Positions 9,328 through 18,570 of a stretch of 64,000 nt of DNA are shown here, piece by piece. This stretch comes from Ohtaekwangia koreensis (lineage in GTDB: Bacteria; Bacteroidota; Bacteroidia; Cytophagales; Cyclobacteriaceae), in contig NZ_FUZU01000001.1 of assembly GCF_900167975.1 (NCBI RefSeq), forward strand, positions 1,336,580 to 1,400,579, in the 5' to 3' direction. A model generated the notes under the pieces. It was not told the DNA's origin, ran no database searches, and worked only from the letters and a program-made list of their open reading frames with translations. Position 1 is the stretch's first letter. Every line of letters starts with the position of its first letter. Both the position numbers and the translations under genes were made by a program.

Positions 9328-10619
9328 AACACACACCGGAAATAGAATTCAAATCAAAAGCTGAAATCAAAAGATTTCAGGAAGGCAAACTGCAGGGACT
9401 GTTGGTTTACCTGAAGGAGTATTCTCTCTTTTATCAAAGACATTTTGCAAAGAACAATATAGATATAGCGGCTATAAAAAGCCTGGAGGATCTCGTCAAC
9501 ATTCCGGCAACGACAAAGGATGATCTTCAGCAATATAACTGGGATTTTTTGTGTGTTCCTAAAAGCGAGATCGTTGAATTCGCAAGTACATCCGGTACGT
9601 TAGGTAAACCGGTAACGCTCGCGTTAACGGATAGTGATCTCCATCGCCTGGCATACAACGAATGTATATCATTCGCATGTGCTGATGGCACACAAGATGA
9701 TCTATACCAGTTGATGCTTACTCTCGATCGGCAGTTCATGGCAGGTATAGCGTACTATGAAGGTATTCGTAAACTTGGTGCGGGCCTCGTGCGTGTAGGC
9801 CCGGGGCTTCCCGCAATGCAGTGGGAGACGATCGAACGATTGAATCCAACAACGTTGGTAGCGGTACCTTCTTTCATTGTTAAGCTAATCGAGTTTGCAA
9901 AGCAAAATGGTATTGATCCCAACAAGAGCTCAGTGAAGAAAGCTATATGTATAGGCGAGGGATTGCGTACTGGCTCATTTGATTTGAATATCATCGGCCA
10001 AAGAATTAAGGACTCATGGAATATTCAACTATATAGTACATATGCGTCTACTGAGATGCAAACTGCTTTTACAGAATGTACGCATGGAGCAGGAGGGCAC
10101 CATCATCCGGAATTGTTGATACTAGAAGTGATCGGTGATGATGGTATGCCGGTAAGCAACGGTCGACCTGGTGAAGTGACGATTACAACGCTAGGGGTAC
10201 AGGGTATGCCACTGCTACGGTATAAGACTGGAGATATAGCGGTTGCCTATACCGAGCCTTGTGCATGTGGCAGAACTACATCGCGTCTAGGTCCGGTACT
10301 CGGACGGAAACAGCAACTCATCAAGCTAAAAGGAACTACGATATACCCTCCGGGTGTGTTTGAGTTGCTGAATGAGATGTCTTCTATTCGTGATTACGTA
10401 GTGGAAGCATCCACAGGAGAACTCGGTACCGATGAGTTAAAACTTCATTTGCTAGTAAGCGAAGAAATGAAGGAAGACATCAAACAAAAACTTTTTGCGA
10501 TATTTCAGGCACGCCTTCGCGTTGTTCCTGAGATATACTTTGCTACCGCACAAGAGTTAGAGAAACTTCAGTTTGGTAAGATCGATCGGAAAATCAGGAA
10601 GTTTATTGATAACAGATAG
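9324..10619 (+). CDS. PaaK-like phenylacetate-CoA ligase family adenylate-forming enzyme
   Basis: 431 residues, the length of PaaK-type ligases. The phosphate-binding loop is STSGTLGKPV, followed later by the YSTYASTE adenine-site region, the ATP-hydroxyl Asp in TGDIAV, a CACGR cluster typical of this family, and a C-terminal lid ending in FGKIDRKIRKF. The family activates aryl or short acyl acids as adenylates, then thioesters. In flexirubin-type clusters such a ligase is expected to activate an aromatic starter such as 4-hydroxycinnamate; the substrate cannot be read from the sequence. It is the last gene of the + strand run. Confidence 0.82.
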   Translation: MKHTPEIEFKSKAEIKRFQEGKLQGLLVYLKEYSLFYQRHFAKNNIDIAAIKSLEDLVNIPATTKDDLQQYNWDFLCVPKSEIVEFASTSGTLGKPVTLALTDSDLHRLAYNECISFACADGTQDDLYQLMLTLDRQFMAGIAYYEGIRKLGAGLVRVGPGLPAMQWETIERLNPTTLVAVPSFIVKLIEFAKQNGIDPNKSSVKKAICIGEGLRTGSFDLNIIGQRIKDSWNIQLYSTYASTEMQTAFTECTHGAGGHHHPELLILEVIGDDGMPVSNGRPGEVTITTLGVQGMPLLRYKTGDIAVAYTEPCACGRTTSRLGPVLGRKQQLIKLKGTTIYPPGVFELLNEMSSIRDYVVEASTGELGTDELKLHLLVSEEMKEDIKQKLFAIFQARLRVVPEIYFATAQELEKLQFGKIDRKIRKFIDNR

Positions 10620-10654
10620 TATAGGTTTATAGAAGTAATAGTCTATAGATCAAA

Positions 10655-10680
10655 CTGTATCTATAATAGTATAGATACAG
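10655..10680. repeat. Perfect 11-bp inverted repeat with 4-base loop
   Basis: Arms CTGTATCTATA (10655-10665) and TATAGATACAG (10670-10680) pair perfectly around the loop ATAG. It lies between convergent genes, without a T run on the + side, 19 bases before the next hairpin. It may act as part of a bidirectional termination region. Confidence 0.6.
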
Positions 10681-10698
10681 AACCCCTATAAATAAGGA

Positions 10699-10727
10699 AA
10701 GGTGCCACCCCACCTGGGTGCCACCTT
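10699..10727. terminator. Hairpin between convergent genes
   Basis: Arms AAGGTGCCACC (10699-10709) and GGTGCCACCTT (10717-10727) pair with one central mismatch across a 7-base loop. It sits between the CoA ligase (+) and the lipoprotein gene (-). T-rich flanks are weak, so termination in either direction is inferred from position and stem strength. Confidence 0.55.
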
Positions 10728-10762
10728 AACTCTACTCTAACCTACCTGTCTGAGCAATTAAC

Positions 10763-11512
10763 CTAACTTATTGCTTTCTCTAATTCTTCGATTTTAGTTT
10801 GAGCCTCAGTCTTACCAAGTGATAAGGAAAGCTTGTACAATTCCAAAGCTTCACGTTGAGTCTCTTTCTTCTTCTTAGGAGCAAACTTTGTACGTGCAGC
10901 AGCAGTTTCTAAAGCAGCAGCTTGTGCATAGTACATGTCAGCCTGAGTTTTGTTAGCCTGAGCGTTGATTTCAACAACTTTGTTCTCAAGATTTGCTACA
11001 TCCTGTTCGCGCATTTTGATCATGCCTTCTCTTTCAGCAAGAGTAGAATCTTTTTGGCTTACAGTCATAGCAAGTTGTTGATTCTCACCACGCATTTTCT
11101 CAACTTCTGTTTGCAGTGATGCAATTTGTTGAGTGCTTACTTCTAGATCATTTTTCAGACGCTTGATTGTAGCGTTGTAGCCAGCAGAAGAATTCTTGGA
11201 AGTCTTCACTGATTTTTCAAGCTCAGCAATTTTAGCTTCTGTATCTCTGATGTGGCGGTTGATAGCTTGCAGACGGCTCTTATAGTCCTTATAAGAAGTT
11301 CCTTCTACAACATCTGTGCGAAGCAGTTGTCTGCTTGCATCGATAGAATCTATAAGTGAACCAACTTCTTCTAATGTAGCAGCAGTTTGCTGGCTCATTT
11401 GAAGTTCAGTGCGAAGTGAATCTACTTGTGCACGAAGTTGTTCTTTCTCTTTGGTACCACAGCTCCAAAGCATACCTATAACGGGCAGTGCAAATACTAT
11501 TCTCTTGATCAT
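10763..11512 (-). CDS. Coiled-coil lipoprotein of unknown function
   Basis: 249 residues. The N-terminus is a lipoprotein signal peptide with the lipobox LWSC at about residue 18. The rest is almost entirely heptad-rich coiled coil (RAQVDSLRTELQ through SLQTEVEKMRGENQ), followed by an Ala-rich helix and a C-terminal helical part resembling a single TPR (LELYKLSLSLGKTEAQ). It is presumably anchored in the outer membrane facing the periplasm. Monocistronic by appearance, with a hairpin region downstream. I do not recognise a named family. Confidence 0.75.
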   Translation of the reverse strand: MIKRIVFALPVIGMLWSCGTKEKEQLRAQVDSLRTELQMSQQTAATLEEVGSLIDSIDASRQLLRTDVVEGTSYKDYKSRLQAINRHIRDTEAKIAELEKSVKTSKNSSAGYNATIKRLKNDLEVSTQQIASLQTEVEKMRGENQQLAMTVSQKDSTLAEREGMIKMREQDVANLENKVVEINAQANKTQADMYYAQAAALETAAARTKFAPKKKKETQREALELYKLSLSLGKTEAQTKIEELEKAIS

Positions 11513-11712
11513 AGCCTTATTGTTTAGTTTTGATAACCCTTCTTCAAACTTTTGTACAATCTGTTGAGAGGTTTACTAAACCGGAGATAAGCAGTAGTTT
11601 ATAGCGACTGATATCGTATTTATGGCTTCGAAATGAGAAACGGCCAAAAGCTCACTTATTGGTATGTTGTGTAAATATTACTCACATTGGGGAGGATTCT
11701 GAGAAAAAATGA

Positions 11713-11733
11713 GGGCAGCCTAACAGGCTGCCC
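11713..11733 (-). terminator. Intrinsic terminator of the downstream-facing minus-strand gene
   Basis: The arms GGGCAGCC and GGCTGCCC pair perfectly around TAACA. On the minus strand they are followed by a T run (TCATTTTTTCTC). It lies 33 bases beyond the stop of the minus-strand gene at 11766-12359. Confidence 0.8.
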
Positions 11734-11765
11734 ATAATATTCTTCGAATATACACAGTGGAAGAA

Positions 11766-12359
11766 TTATTTTGTCTCTTTGGAAACTAGTTTACCTAACT
11801 CTTTACCAGCCTTAGCATACGCTTCTTGTAAACGTGCTCCGGTTTCGAAATCCATTCCCATAGCCTGGGCTCCGGGAGATTTCAACATTGTTATTTTAGC
11901 AATAACTTTTGATGGATTAGCAGTTTCAACCACGAGTATCTCCGCATCGATGTAAGCAGGTTTGCTTGCTACACCAACGTTAAATCCAACCTCTGTACGA
12001 GTAGTGTGAAATATTACAGTGTATTGAGCTTTTTCATCAACCGTAGAAAGGTCGGAATGCTTAGAGAATAACTCGCGGAACTGAGGTTCGAAGCGTTCTT
12101 TACGGTCTGAGACCCAAGCTTGCTCGAACTTATCACCTCTTCCGGCTTCTTTTTCGTCAAGCTCTTTCTTTCTCTTTTCGATATAAGCTTTTTCTTCCAG
12201 ACCCTTTCCACCGATAAGCATGTTATCATAAGTGAACTGAGTGTTTACAGACTTTTGTCCTTTCAAAGGCGCTAAGCTGCCTTCAACGATTTTGATCTTT
12301 TGCGCATACCCTGTAAGTGACAAGGCGAGTAACATAACTGTAAAAATTTTCTTTACCAT
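11766..12359 (-). CDS. Conserved secreted protein of unknown function
   Basis: 197 residues with a clear signal peptide (cleavage expected after TGYAQ). The mature part begins KIKIVEGSLAPLKGQ, has a charged helical middle rich in Lys/Glu, and then beta-rich segments (YTVIFHTTRTEVGF, YIDAEILVVETANP). The pattern resembles small Bacteroidota periplasmic proteins of undefined role. Transcribed alone, with a promoter-like element upstream and a strong terminator downstream. Confidence 0.7.
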   Translation of the reverse strand: MVKKIFTVMLLALSLTGYAQKIKIVEGSLAPLKGQKSVNTQFTYDNMLIGGKGLEEKAYIEKRKKELDEKEAGRGDKFEQAWVSDRKERFEPQFRELFSKHSDLSTVDEKAQYTVIFHTTRTEVGFNVGVASKPAYIDAEILVVETANPSKVIAKITMLKSPGAQAMGMDFETGARLQEAYAKAGKELGKLVSKETK

Positions 12360-12384
12360 GATTTTTAGGTTTATGAGGCGTCAA

Positions 12385-12412
12385 GAAAGCTAAATCTTGT
12401 ATTTATAACAAA
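12385..12412 (-). promoter_or_regulatory. Candidate Bacteroidota promoter (TTTG ... TAGCTTTC)
   Basis: Read on the minus strand, TTTG (12409-12412) is followed after 16 bases by TAGCTTTC (12385-12392), one base off the TAnnTTTG -7 consensus. It lies 26 bases upstream of the start of the secreted protein gene at 12359. Confidence 0.5.
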
Positions 12413-12656
12413 GAATTTGAACTCAATTAACGTCCATTTTATACTTTAATAATACCTCTATAAGATGTATCTGTAAAATTAAGAATCCGTAGCTATTAAT
12501 TGACGCGTTTCGGCAAAACATCACGTTTGTCAGTATTTGAGTAAAAGTTAATTTCTCTTTTTGTAAGTGTATTTCTAACTTTACTTCCTTCATTTGTTGA
12601 ATGCCTTTGTAAAATTGTGGTCGTCAGATCACTTTTCATTACGGCATCAGAAGACT

Positions 12657-14462
12657 ATGATAAAGATATTCTATACCTGCCTGGCAATAGCCCAATTAGC
12701 GTTATTCGCTAAAATTCCTGTTTTAGCGCAAACTGGTCCTGGTGGTGTAGGCATCGGAACAGGTACGTTGGAACTATGGCTTGATGGGCAACGGGTAAAT
12801 TCAAATGGTTCAAATCCGACTGTTGGCAGTACCGTTACTACCTGGTACGATAAATCGGGTAATGGCGTGAACGTAACGCAGAATATAGCGAACGTTGCCA
12901 CCTATAGTGCAAGCGGAGTTACATTCAATAATACAGGGTACTTAACGGGCAGCGATGCAACTTTTCCGTCAGGCACTGCCGATAGGACTGTTTTTATCTG
13001 TGCATCAACGCCAACAACGGCAACAGATGATGCACTCTTTTTTTATGGATCCACAAACAATAATCAGTCTTATGGAATTCTGAAATTAGCGAGTGGAGGC
13101 GTCAGGAATTATTTTTATAATAATGACCTTGATGACGCCAATGGATGGCTACCGGCAGGACAAATGAAAATTGTCAACACATGGTATCAGTCCAGCTCTA
13201 GTTCTCAGCAAATTCACATCAATGGTACGTTAAGCGTAAGCAGAACGGCAACCCCAAATACAGTTCTGGGTAGTTTGCAGATTGGCGGATGGAACAGTTT
13301 CACACTGAATTCTCAGGCGACAATCGGTGAAGTAATCGTATATTCGACGATCCTGAATTCCGCTCAGCGGATTATGGTAAATAACTACCTGGCCGCAAAA
13401 TATAGCCTCACCCTATCCAGCAATGATATATATACTATGGATAATCCGGCCAACGGAAACTATGATTATGATGTTGCCGGGATAGGAAGAGTAGATGCCT
13501 CGAATATACACAACGACTCTCAAGGAGCAGGAATTTTAAGAGTGTCGACTCCGAGTAATTTGGGTAATAATGAATTTTTAATCTGGGGGCATGACAATGG
13601 AAATCTGCGTGCTCTGAATTCTTCAGATGTTCCTGCCGGAGTGCAGGCGAGATACACCCGCGTATGGCGCGCTACAGAGACAAACGCAGCGGGTACAGCA
13701 GTAGATGTAGGAAGTATTACCATGCGTTGGGACTTAACGGGCCAGGGTACAGTAACAACTTCCGATTTAAGACTTTTAGTAGATACAGATAATGATGGTC
13801 TATTCAACGATGAGACTCCAATATCAGGGGCCACTTCATTAGGAAGTAATATATATCAATTTGCAGGTGTAACCGCTATCACAAACGGCAGAAGATTTAC
13901 GCTGGGCACTGCCAGTATAAGTCAAACACCGTTGCCCGTTACGCTTATTTCATTTGAAGCAACGGCTGTGCAAGGAAAAGTAAAATTGAATTGGGAGACT
14001 GCTTCTGAAACCAATAACGACTACTTCGAAATACAACGGTCAACAAATGGTGCGCTCTGGGAAAATCTGAACAAAGTAAAGGGATCAGGTAACTCAAATA
14101 CGAAAGTAAACTATGAAGAGACAGATGAGTTGCCTATGCTGGGTACAAGCTATTACCGATTAAAGCAAGTTGACTACGATGGTGTGTATGAATACTCTGT
14201 TGTAGAGAGCGTGAACATCGCACGTCAGAATACTATATTTCCGAATCCTACGGTGGGGAACGTGATACTGACCAGTAATGATGACAACCTTAATCTCGAT
14301 CAAATCATGGTGTTCAGTGCTTCAGGAAAATCGGTTAATGACAAAGTTGTTATAAAGGTGCTTTCAGGAACACAGCTTGAAATTGATTTGTCGTCATTGC
14401 CTTCCGGTCTATATCTTATTAAAACTAAAACAGGCTCTGTTTCTGTCGAGAAAAAACAGTAA
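12657..14462 (+). CDS. T9SS type A cargo protein with LamG-like and DUF8202-like domains
   Basis: 601 residues. The signal peptide (cleavage near PVLAQ) supports ATG 12657; the frame stays open a further 21 codons upstream, but those residues are not signal-like. Residues about 30-230 form a concanavalin A/LamG-like beta domain (LWLDGQRVNS, WYDKSGNGVN). Next comes a region typical of DUF8202 (YDYDVAGIGR, NNEFLIWGHDNG). The last 75 residues are a T9SS type A sorting domain (FPNPTVGNVIL ... SSLPSGLYLIKTK). It is secreted or surface-attached; the ligand is unknown. Confidence 0.82.
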   Translation: MIKIFYTCLAIAQLALFAKIPVLAQTGPGGVGIGTGTLELWLDGQRVNSNGSNPTVGSTVTTWYDKSGNGVNVTQNIANVATYSASGVTFNNTGYLTGSDATFPSGTADRTVFICASTPTTATDDALFFYGSTNNNQSYGILKLASGGVRNYFYNNDLDDANGWLPAGQMKIVNTWYQSSSSSQQIHINGTLSVSRTATPNTVLGSLQIGGWNSFTLNSQATIGEVIVYSTILNSAQRIMVNNYLAAKYSLTLSSNDIYTMDNPANGNYDYDVAGIGRVDASNIHNDSQGAGILRVSTPSNLGNNEFLIWGHDNGNLRALNSSDVPAGVQARYTRVWRATETNAAGTAVDVGSITMRWDLTGQGTVTTSDLRLLVDTDNDGLFNDETPISGATSLGSNIYQFAGVTAITNGRRFTLGTASISQTPLPVTLISFEATAVQGKVKLNWETASETNNDYFEIQRSTNGALWENLNKVKGSGNSNTKVNYEETDELPMLGTSYYRLKQVDYDGVYEYSVVESVNIARQNTIFPNPTVGNVILTSNDDNLNLDQIMVFSASGKSVNDKVVIKVLSGTQLEIDLSSLPSGLYLIKTKTGSVSVEKKQ

Positions 14463-14571
14463 TCACTATCTTCTGGAAAGAAATGTAGATGAAATTCAGA
14501 ATATCTGATACGGCAGATGCTATAGTTATGCCGGTGTATACTATTTTTATAGCGTACATTATACCTACCGT

Positions 14572-15804
14572 ATGCGTAAAGTATTTATTGCGTTTCTCGT
14601 TTTTTTGAAATTCATCGGGGCTACCGCTCAGATTAAAAACACAAAAGTTGCTGAAGTAGAAAACACAGGTTGTAAAACTTCAATCGCATTCAACCCCAGA
14701 AATCCTAAAAATATAGCCGTAGCAGCAGGCAACACTGTCTTTTATAGTATTGATGGCGGCACTGCGTGGCAGAAAGCATCCACTGTTTTTAAAAACGGTA
14801 ATAACTCTACACTGATCGCAGATAGCAAAGGTGGCTTGTATTACTTTTTACAGGCAAACGAAAATGGAGCTCATAGAATTATAAGCTATACATCTGATGA
14901 CGGAGGTGTAACCTGGAGCGAAGGAATTCCTGTAAATGCCGAATCGACCAAAGATCAGGTTGGTCCTAACGCCATCATCGATGATAAGAACAACATTTAT
15001 CTTACCTATGCACAGTTCGATAAATATAGCAGTGCGGAGGCCAGTTGCCTTTCTTACATTCAGTTAAGTAAATCCTCGAACGGCAAGAAGTGGAGTTCAA
15101 CACTCGAGCTTTCACAAACACCTGGAAATTGTATCGATGATCGTAACACCACTATGGGCGCTATGACTACCATCGGTGCTGACGGCAAGGAGTATTGTGC
15201 ATGGTCAAATCAAAGTAAGATCTTTTTAGATCGTTCATTCAATGGAAAGCTTTGGCTTTCAAATGATATAGCCATTGTGAGGCAGTCGGAAGGATGTGAT
15301 GAAAAAACGCAAGGTGGTAAGCGATGCTATAGCGCACCTGTACTATCTACAGATCGAAGCAAAAGCCCTTACAGAGGAAGTCTATATTTAGTATGGTCAG
15401 ATTGGCTACACCAGGAGAGTGACGTGCTGTTTGTTCGGTCTCATAATTTTGGGGATAACTGGACTTCCTTGCTAGCTATAAATGACAATGCTGCTATAGG
15501 GCATCAGTATAGTCCCTGGCTCACAGTAGATCAGGTTACGGGTTATGTATATATAGTATATTTCGGGAAAGACGAGGATGATAAAACAGATGTTTATCTC
15601 GCATACTCAATCGATGGCGGATCCAGTTTTAAAAACATTAAGATCAGTGAGACCCCGTTTGCCACAACAAACCTTGCTACTGCTACTTGCTACACATCTG
15701 CTAACAAAGGTACGATTACTTCGGTATGGACGAGGATCGAAGGTGATAAGGCAAGTGTCGTTACAGCCATAGTAACACACGAAGACCTGGCGAAGATCAA
15801 ATAG
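14572..15804 (+). CDS. Secreted BNR/Asp-box beta-propeller protein (sialidase fold)
   Basis: 410 residues with a signal peptide ending near GATAQ. At least four Asp-box repeats are visible: SIDGGTAW, TSDDGGVTW, HNFGDNW and SIDGGSSF. This is the pattern of the six-bladed sialidase-type propeller. I do not see enough of the sialidase arginine triad to claim neuraminidase activity. There is no T9SS sorting domain, so it may remain periplasmic. It is followed by a strong terminator. Confidence 0.75.
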   Translation: MRKVFIAFLVFLKFIGATAQIKNTKVAEVENTGCKTSIAFNPRNPKNIAVAAGNTVFYSIDGGTAWQKASTVFKNGNNSTLIADSKGGLYYFLQANENGAHRIISYTSDDGGVTWSEGIPVNAESTKDQVGPNAIIDDKNNIYLTYAQFDKYSSAEASCLSYIQLSKSSNGKKWSSTLELSQTPGNCIDDRNTTMGAMTTIGADGKEYCAWSNQSKIFLDRSFNGKLWLSNDIAIVRQSEGCDEKTQGGKRCYSAPVLSTDRSKSPYRGSLYLVWSDWLHQESDVLFVRSHNFGDNWTSLLAINDNAAIGHQYSPWLTVDQVTGYVYIVYFGKDEDDKTDVYLAYSIDGGSSFKNIKISETPFATTNLATATCYTSANKGTITSVWTRIEGDKASVVTAIVTHEDLAKIK

Positions 15805-15836
15805 AATCGTTATGATCTATATCACAACGATTCTAT
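15801..15836 (+). terminator. Intrinsic terminator
   Basis: Arms ATAGAATCGTT (15801-15811) and AACGATTCTAT (15826-15836) pair perfectly and are followed by TTTTTATT. The stem includes the stop codon of the propeller gene. It sits between convergent genes. Confidence 0.8.
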
Positions 15837-15849
15837 TTTTATTATAAGA

Positions 15850-16572
15850 TCAGCAATTTTTACCATCAACATCACAGGCGTCACCAGCGGCAACCTCTTT
15901 ACTTACTTCTTTAAAAACATTTATAAACGTTTCTGAAGGTTGTGCTCCAGAAACACCGTACTTGTTGTTGATAATATAAAACGGCACACCACTGATACCG
16001 AGTTTAGACATCTCTTTCTCAAGTAAAGCCACCTGCAACAACGAAGCTTCCTCTGCTAAAACTTTCTCAACGTCTTGTTTATCCAGGCCTGCATGAACAG
16101 CTATTGCGATCAAATTCTTATCGTCTGAAAGATCTACACCATCCGTAAAGTATGCTTTGAATAAATTTTCAACGACTGCTATAGCTTTGTTCTTTAATTT
16201 TGCTAACTGGACAATCGCATGTGCTTTTCGTGTGTTGGGAGATATAGCTTGCTTATCGAAATCGAATTTTAATCCTTCAGCGGCAGCAACCTGTGTAGTA
16301 TGGTTTGTGATCTGCTCATAACGATCTTCACTTCCAAATTTTTCAGTAAGATATTCCTTTTGATTTGTGCCGTTTACGGGCATCTCCGGATTCAGTTCGA
16401 AGGGATGATATTCTACTTCAAAGGTATATTTAGCTGAGAGTTCCTGCATCGCTTTTTCTAACCTGCGCTTTCCTATATAGCACCAGGGGCACACCACGTC
16501 TGATACAACATCAATTTTGATCGTAGGCTTATTTAAAATTGTAATAGGCTTCATCGTAATAGGCTTCTCCAT
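15850..16572 (-). CDS. DsbA family oxidoreductase (FrnE/2-hydroxychromene carboxylate isomerase-like)
   Basis: 240 residues with a thioredoxin fold. The active site CPWC lies in SDVVCPWCYIGKRR near residue 28, immediately after the first strand, as in FrnE-type DsbA proteins, and the cis-Pro loop is GISGVPFYII. There is no signal peptide, so it is cytoplasmic, unlike classical DsbA. The C-terminus holds a further Cys pair (GDACDVDGKNC). FrnE proteins act as disulfide isomerases or redox chaperones; the target is unknown. The start at 16572 precedes a repeated KPIT motif; a second ATG six codons later is an alternative. Confidence 0.85.
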   Translation of the reverse strand: MEKPITMKPITILNKPTIKIDVVSDVVCPWCYIGKRRLEKAMQELSAKYTFEVEYHPFELNPEMPVNGTNQKEYLTEKFGSEDRYEQITNHTTQVAAAEGLKFDFDKQAISPNTRKAHAIVQLAKLKNKAIAVVENLFKAYFTDGVDLSDDKNLIAIAVHAGLDKQDVEKVLAEEASLLQVALLEKEMSKLGISGVPFYIINNKYGVSGAQPSETFINVFKEVSKEVAAGDACDVDGKNC

Positions 16573-16688
16573 TATTTTTTGTTTCCACTGCCTAACAGCG
16601 ATCCAAAATCAATAGTTCAGAGCGATATGAAGCTTATGAAGCCTGCCAGTAGCTCACCTTTATTGCCATCAATGTCAAACCTTTGTTG

Positions 16689-16696
16689 TACTTTTG
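16689..16696 (+). promoter_or_regulatory. -7 promoter box TAnnTTTG upstream of ahcY
   Basis: TACTTTTG exactly fits the Bacteroidota -7 consensus TAnnTTTG and lies 33 bases before the ahcY start. A TTG about 23 bases further upstream could serve as the -33 element, although the spacing is on the long side. Confidence 0.55.
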
Positions 16697-16729
16697 TGTT
16701 CCCAGTTTAAAGAAAAATCCATATTAAAA

Positions 16730-18037
16730 ATGACTGTAGACGAAAAACTTAAATTCAAGGTGAAAGACCCATCCCTGGCTGCCTGGGGAAGAAAAGAGAT
16801 CACGTTAGCAGAGGCTGAAATGCCAGGTTTAATGGCCCTTCGCGAAGAATTCGGCAAAGTTAAGCCATTAAAAGACGCTCGTATCGCTGGCTGTCTTCAC
16901 ATGACTATTCAGACTGCTGTATTGATTGAGACCCTTGTTGAGCTTGGCGCTGAAGTATCCTGGTCATCTTGTAACATCTTCTCGACACAAGACCACGCTG
17001 CTGCTGCTATTGCTGCTGCCGGAATTCCTGTATTTGCCTGGAAAGGAATGAATGAAAAGGAATTTGACTGGTGTATTGAACAAACACTATATGCCTTCAA
17101 AGATGGCAAGCCTTTGAATATGATCCTCGATGATGGAGGAGATCTTACCAACATGGTATTAGACCGTTTCCCTGAATTGGCGGCTGGTATCCGTGGTATA
17201 TCTGAAGAAACTACGACTGGTGTACACCGTCTTGTTGAACGTATGCACAATGGCAAATTGCCGTTGCCTGCTATCAACATCAACGACTCTGTAACAAAGT
17301 CAAAATTTGATAATAAATACGGTTGTAAAGAATCTTGCGTTGATGCAATCCGCAGAGCTACTGATGTAATGATCGCTGGTAAAGTAGCGGTGGTTGCGGG
17401 ATATGGCGATGTAGGTAAAGGTTCTGCCGCTTCTTTGCGTGGTGCTGGTGCGCGTGTTATCGTAACAGAGATCGATCCGATCTGCGCGTTACAAGCTGCT
17501 ATGGATGGCTATGCTGTTAAGAGAATGGATGATGCAGTAAAAGAAGCTGACATCCTGGTAACGGCAACCGGTAACTTCAACATTGTTGTTGATCGTCATT
17601 TCCTGAACATGAAGGACAAGGCGATTGTTTGTAACATCGGTCACTTCGATAATGAAATCGATGTTGCCTGGTTGAATAAGAACGCTACGAAAGACGAGAT
17701 TAAGCCTCAGGTAGATCTATATACATTGAAGAATGGCCGTCAGGTTATTCTGTTGGCTGAAGGCCGCCTGGTAAACCTGGGTTGTGCTATGGGACACCCT
17801 TCTTTTGTAATGTCTAACTCCTTTACAAACCAGACATTGGCTCAAATGGAACTTTGGAATCATTCTGATAAGTATGAGAACAAGGTATATATGTTGCCAA
17901 AGCATTTGGACGAGAAAGTAGCATTCCTCCACTTGAAGAAAATTGGTGTTGAACTGGATATACTTTCCGATTCACAAGCTAAATATATCGGTGTAGAAGT
18001 GAAAGGCCCTTTTAAGCCTGACTACTACAGGTATTAA
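16730..18037 (+). CDS. ahcY: S-adenosylhomocysteine hydrolase
   Basis: 435 residues from ATG 16730, the usual bacterial length; an upstream extension of 12 codons (GTG 16694) overlaps the -7 promoter box and is less likely. Conserved features: [17 protein letters not shown] near the N-terminus, [15 protein letters not shown], the substrate Asp in DDGGD, the NAD fold [15 protein letters not shown], and the C-terminal [10 protein letters not shown] with the Lys/Tyr tail that closes the NAD site. It splits S-adenosylhomocysteine to adenosine and homocysteine, relieving product inhibition of methyltransferases. Single gene flanked by its own promoter and terminator. Confidence 0.96.
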   Translation: MTVDEKLKFKVKDPSLAAWGRKEITLAEAEMPGLMALREEFGKVKPLKDARIAGCLHMTIQTAVLIETLVELGAEVSWSSCNIFSTQDHAAAAIAAAGIPVFAWKGMNEKEFDWCIEQTLYAFKDGKPLNMILDDGGDLTNMVLDRFPELAAGIRGISEETTTGVHRLVERMHNGKLPLPAININDSVTKSKFDNKYGCKESCVDAIRRATDVMIAGKVAVVAGYGDVGKGSAASLRGAGARVIVTEIDPICALQAAMDGYAVKRMDDAVKEADILVTATGNFNIVVDRHFLNMKDKAIVCNIGHFDNEIDVAWLNKNATKDEIKPQVDLYTLKNGRQVILLAEGRLVNLGCAMGHPSFVMSNSFTNQTLAQMELWNHSDKYENKVYMLPKHLDEKVAFLHLKKIGVELDILSDSQAKYIGVEVKGPFKPDYYRY

Positions 18038-18059
18038 TATATTCTGAGATCAAAATTTG

Positions 18060-18085
18060 AAGTCCATGATTTTAATCATGGACTT
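18060..18085 (+). terminator. Intrinsic terminator of ahcY
   Basis: AAGTCCATGATT and AATCATGGACTT pair perfectly around a two-base centre and run directly into a T tract of nine. It starts 23 bases after the ahcY stop. Confidence 0.9.
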
Positions 18086-18185
18086 TTTTTTTGTGCTATA
18101 CATTTGCCTGCTTTGAAATCATTTATGTGGTCTATAGAACCGATCAGCTGTATATGAGCCGTTTTAAAATCCTTGTTGCCTTTGT

Positions 18186-18193
18186 TATCTTTG
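18186..18193 (+). promoter_or_regulatory. -7 promoter box of the small secreted protein gene
   Basis: TATCTTTG fits TAnnTTTG and ends 19 bases before the ATG at 18213. No convincing -33 element is seen at the right distance. Confidence 0.45.
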
Positions 18194-18212
18194 GATAATA
18201 GAAATTGAAAAT

Positions 18213-18509
18213 ATGAAAACGTCTTTTTATTGTATTCTTCTTTCCATTATTGTAATAACAGGTTTCAGAAGATATGATCAGGGTGAGAATATAGAATTCT
18301 CCTGTATGAAAACTCACAAGGCATCCAATACATGTCATTTCAATTTCAAGGTAGACGGTGCCAAGTATCGCTACGTGGACATCGGCTGTAAATTCAGCAA
18401 GAAGCGCGATGAAGTAATCAAGAAAGCGAAAGAAGGAACCATAGCTCTTTCCAGAGAATGGAAGATTGAATGCCCCGAGCCGAAGGAGCAACCGGAAGGC
18501 GGACTTTAG
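18213..18509 (+). CDS. Small secreted protein of unknown function
   Basis: 98 residues. The N-terminus looks like a short signal peptide or signal anchor (FYCILLSIIVITG). The mature part is basic and holds Cys residues in FSCMKTH, NTCHFNF and IGCKF plus a late one near the C-terminus (IECPEP), so disulfide bonding is possible. A proper promoter box and the ahcY terminator upstream argue for an independent gene. No family recognised. Confidence 0.55.
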   Translation: MKTSFYCILLSIIVITGFRRYDQGENIEFSCMKTHKASNTCHFNFKVDGAKYRYVDIGCKFSKKRDEVIKKAKEGTIALSREWKIECPEPKEQPEGGL

Positions 18510-18570
18510 CAGCCTCTATAGTATACCCTGGATTATATACTATATACGTGCAGGAATTGCCACTGGTATC

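Noticed and set aside
14463-14571. Runs of TATA-type words between the T9SS cargo gene and the propeller gene
   Set aside because: These follow the genome-wide TATA preference and do not form a distinct repeat or clear promoter.
15850-16572. Duplicated KPIT start region of the DsbA-like gene as a possible tandem repeat expansion
   Set aside because: The repeat is only two short units and more likely reflects a choice of alternative starts than a functional repeat.
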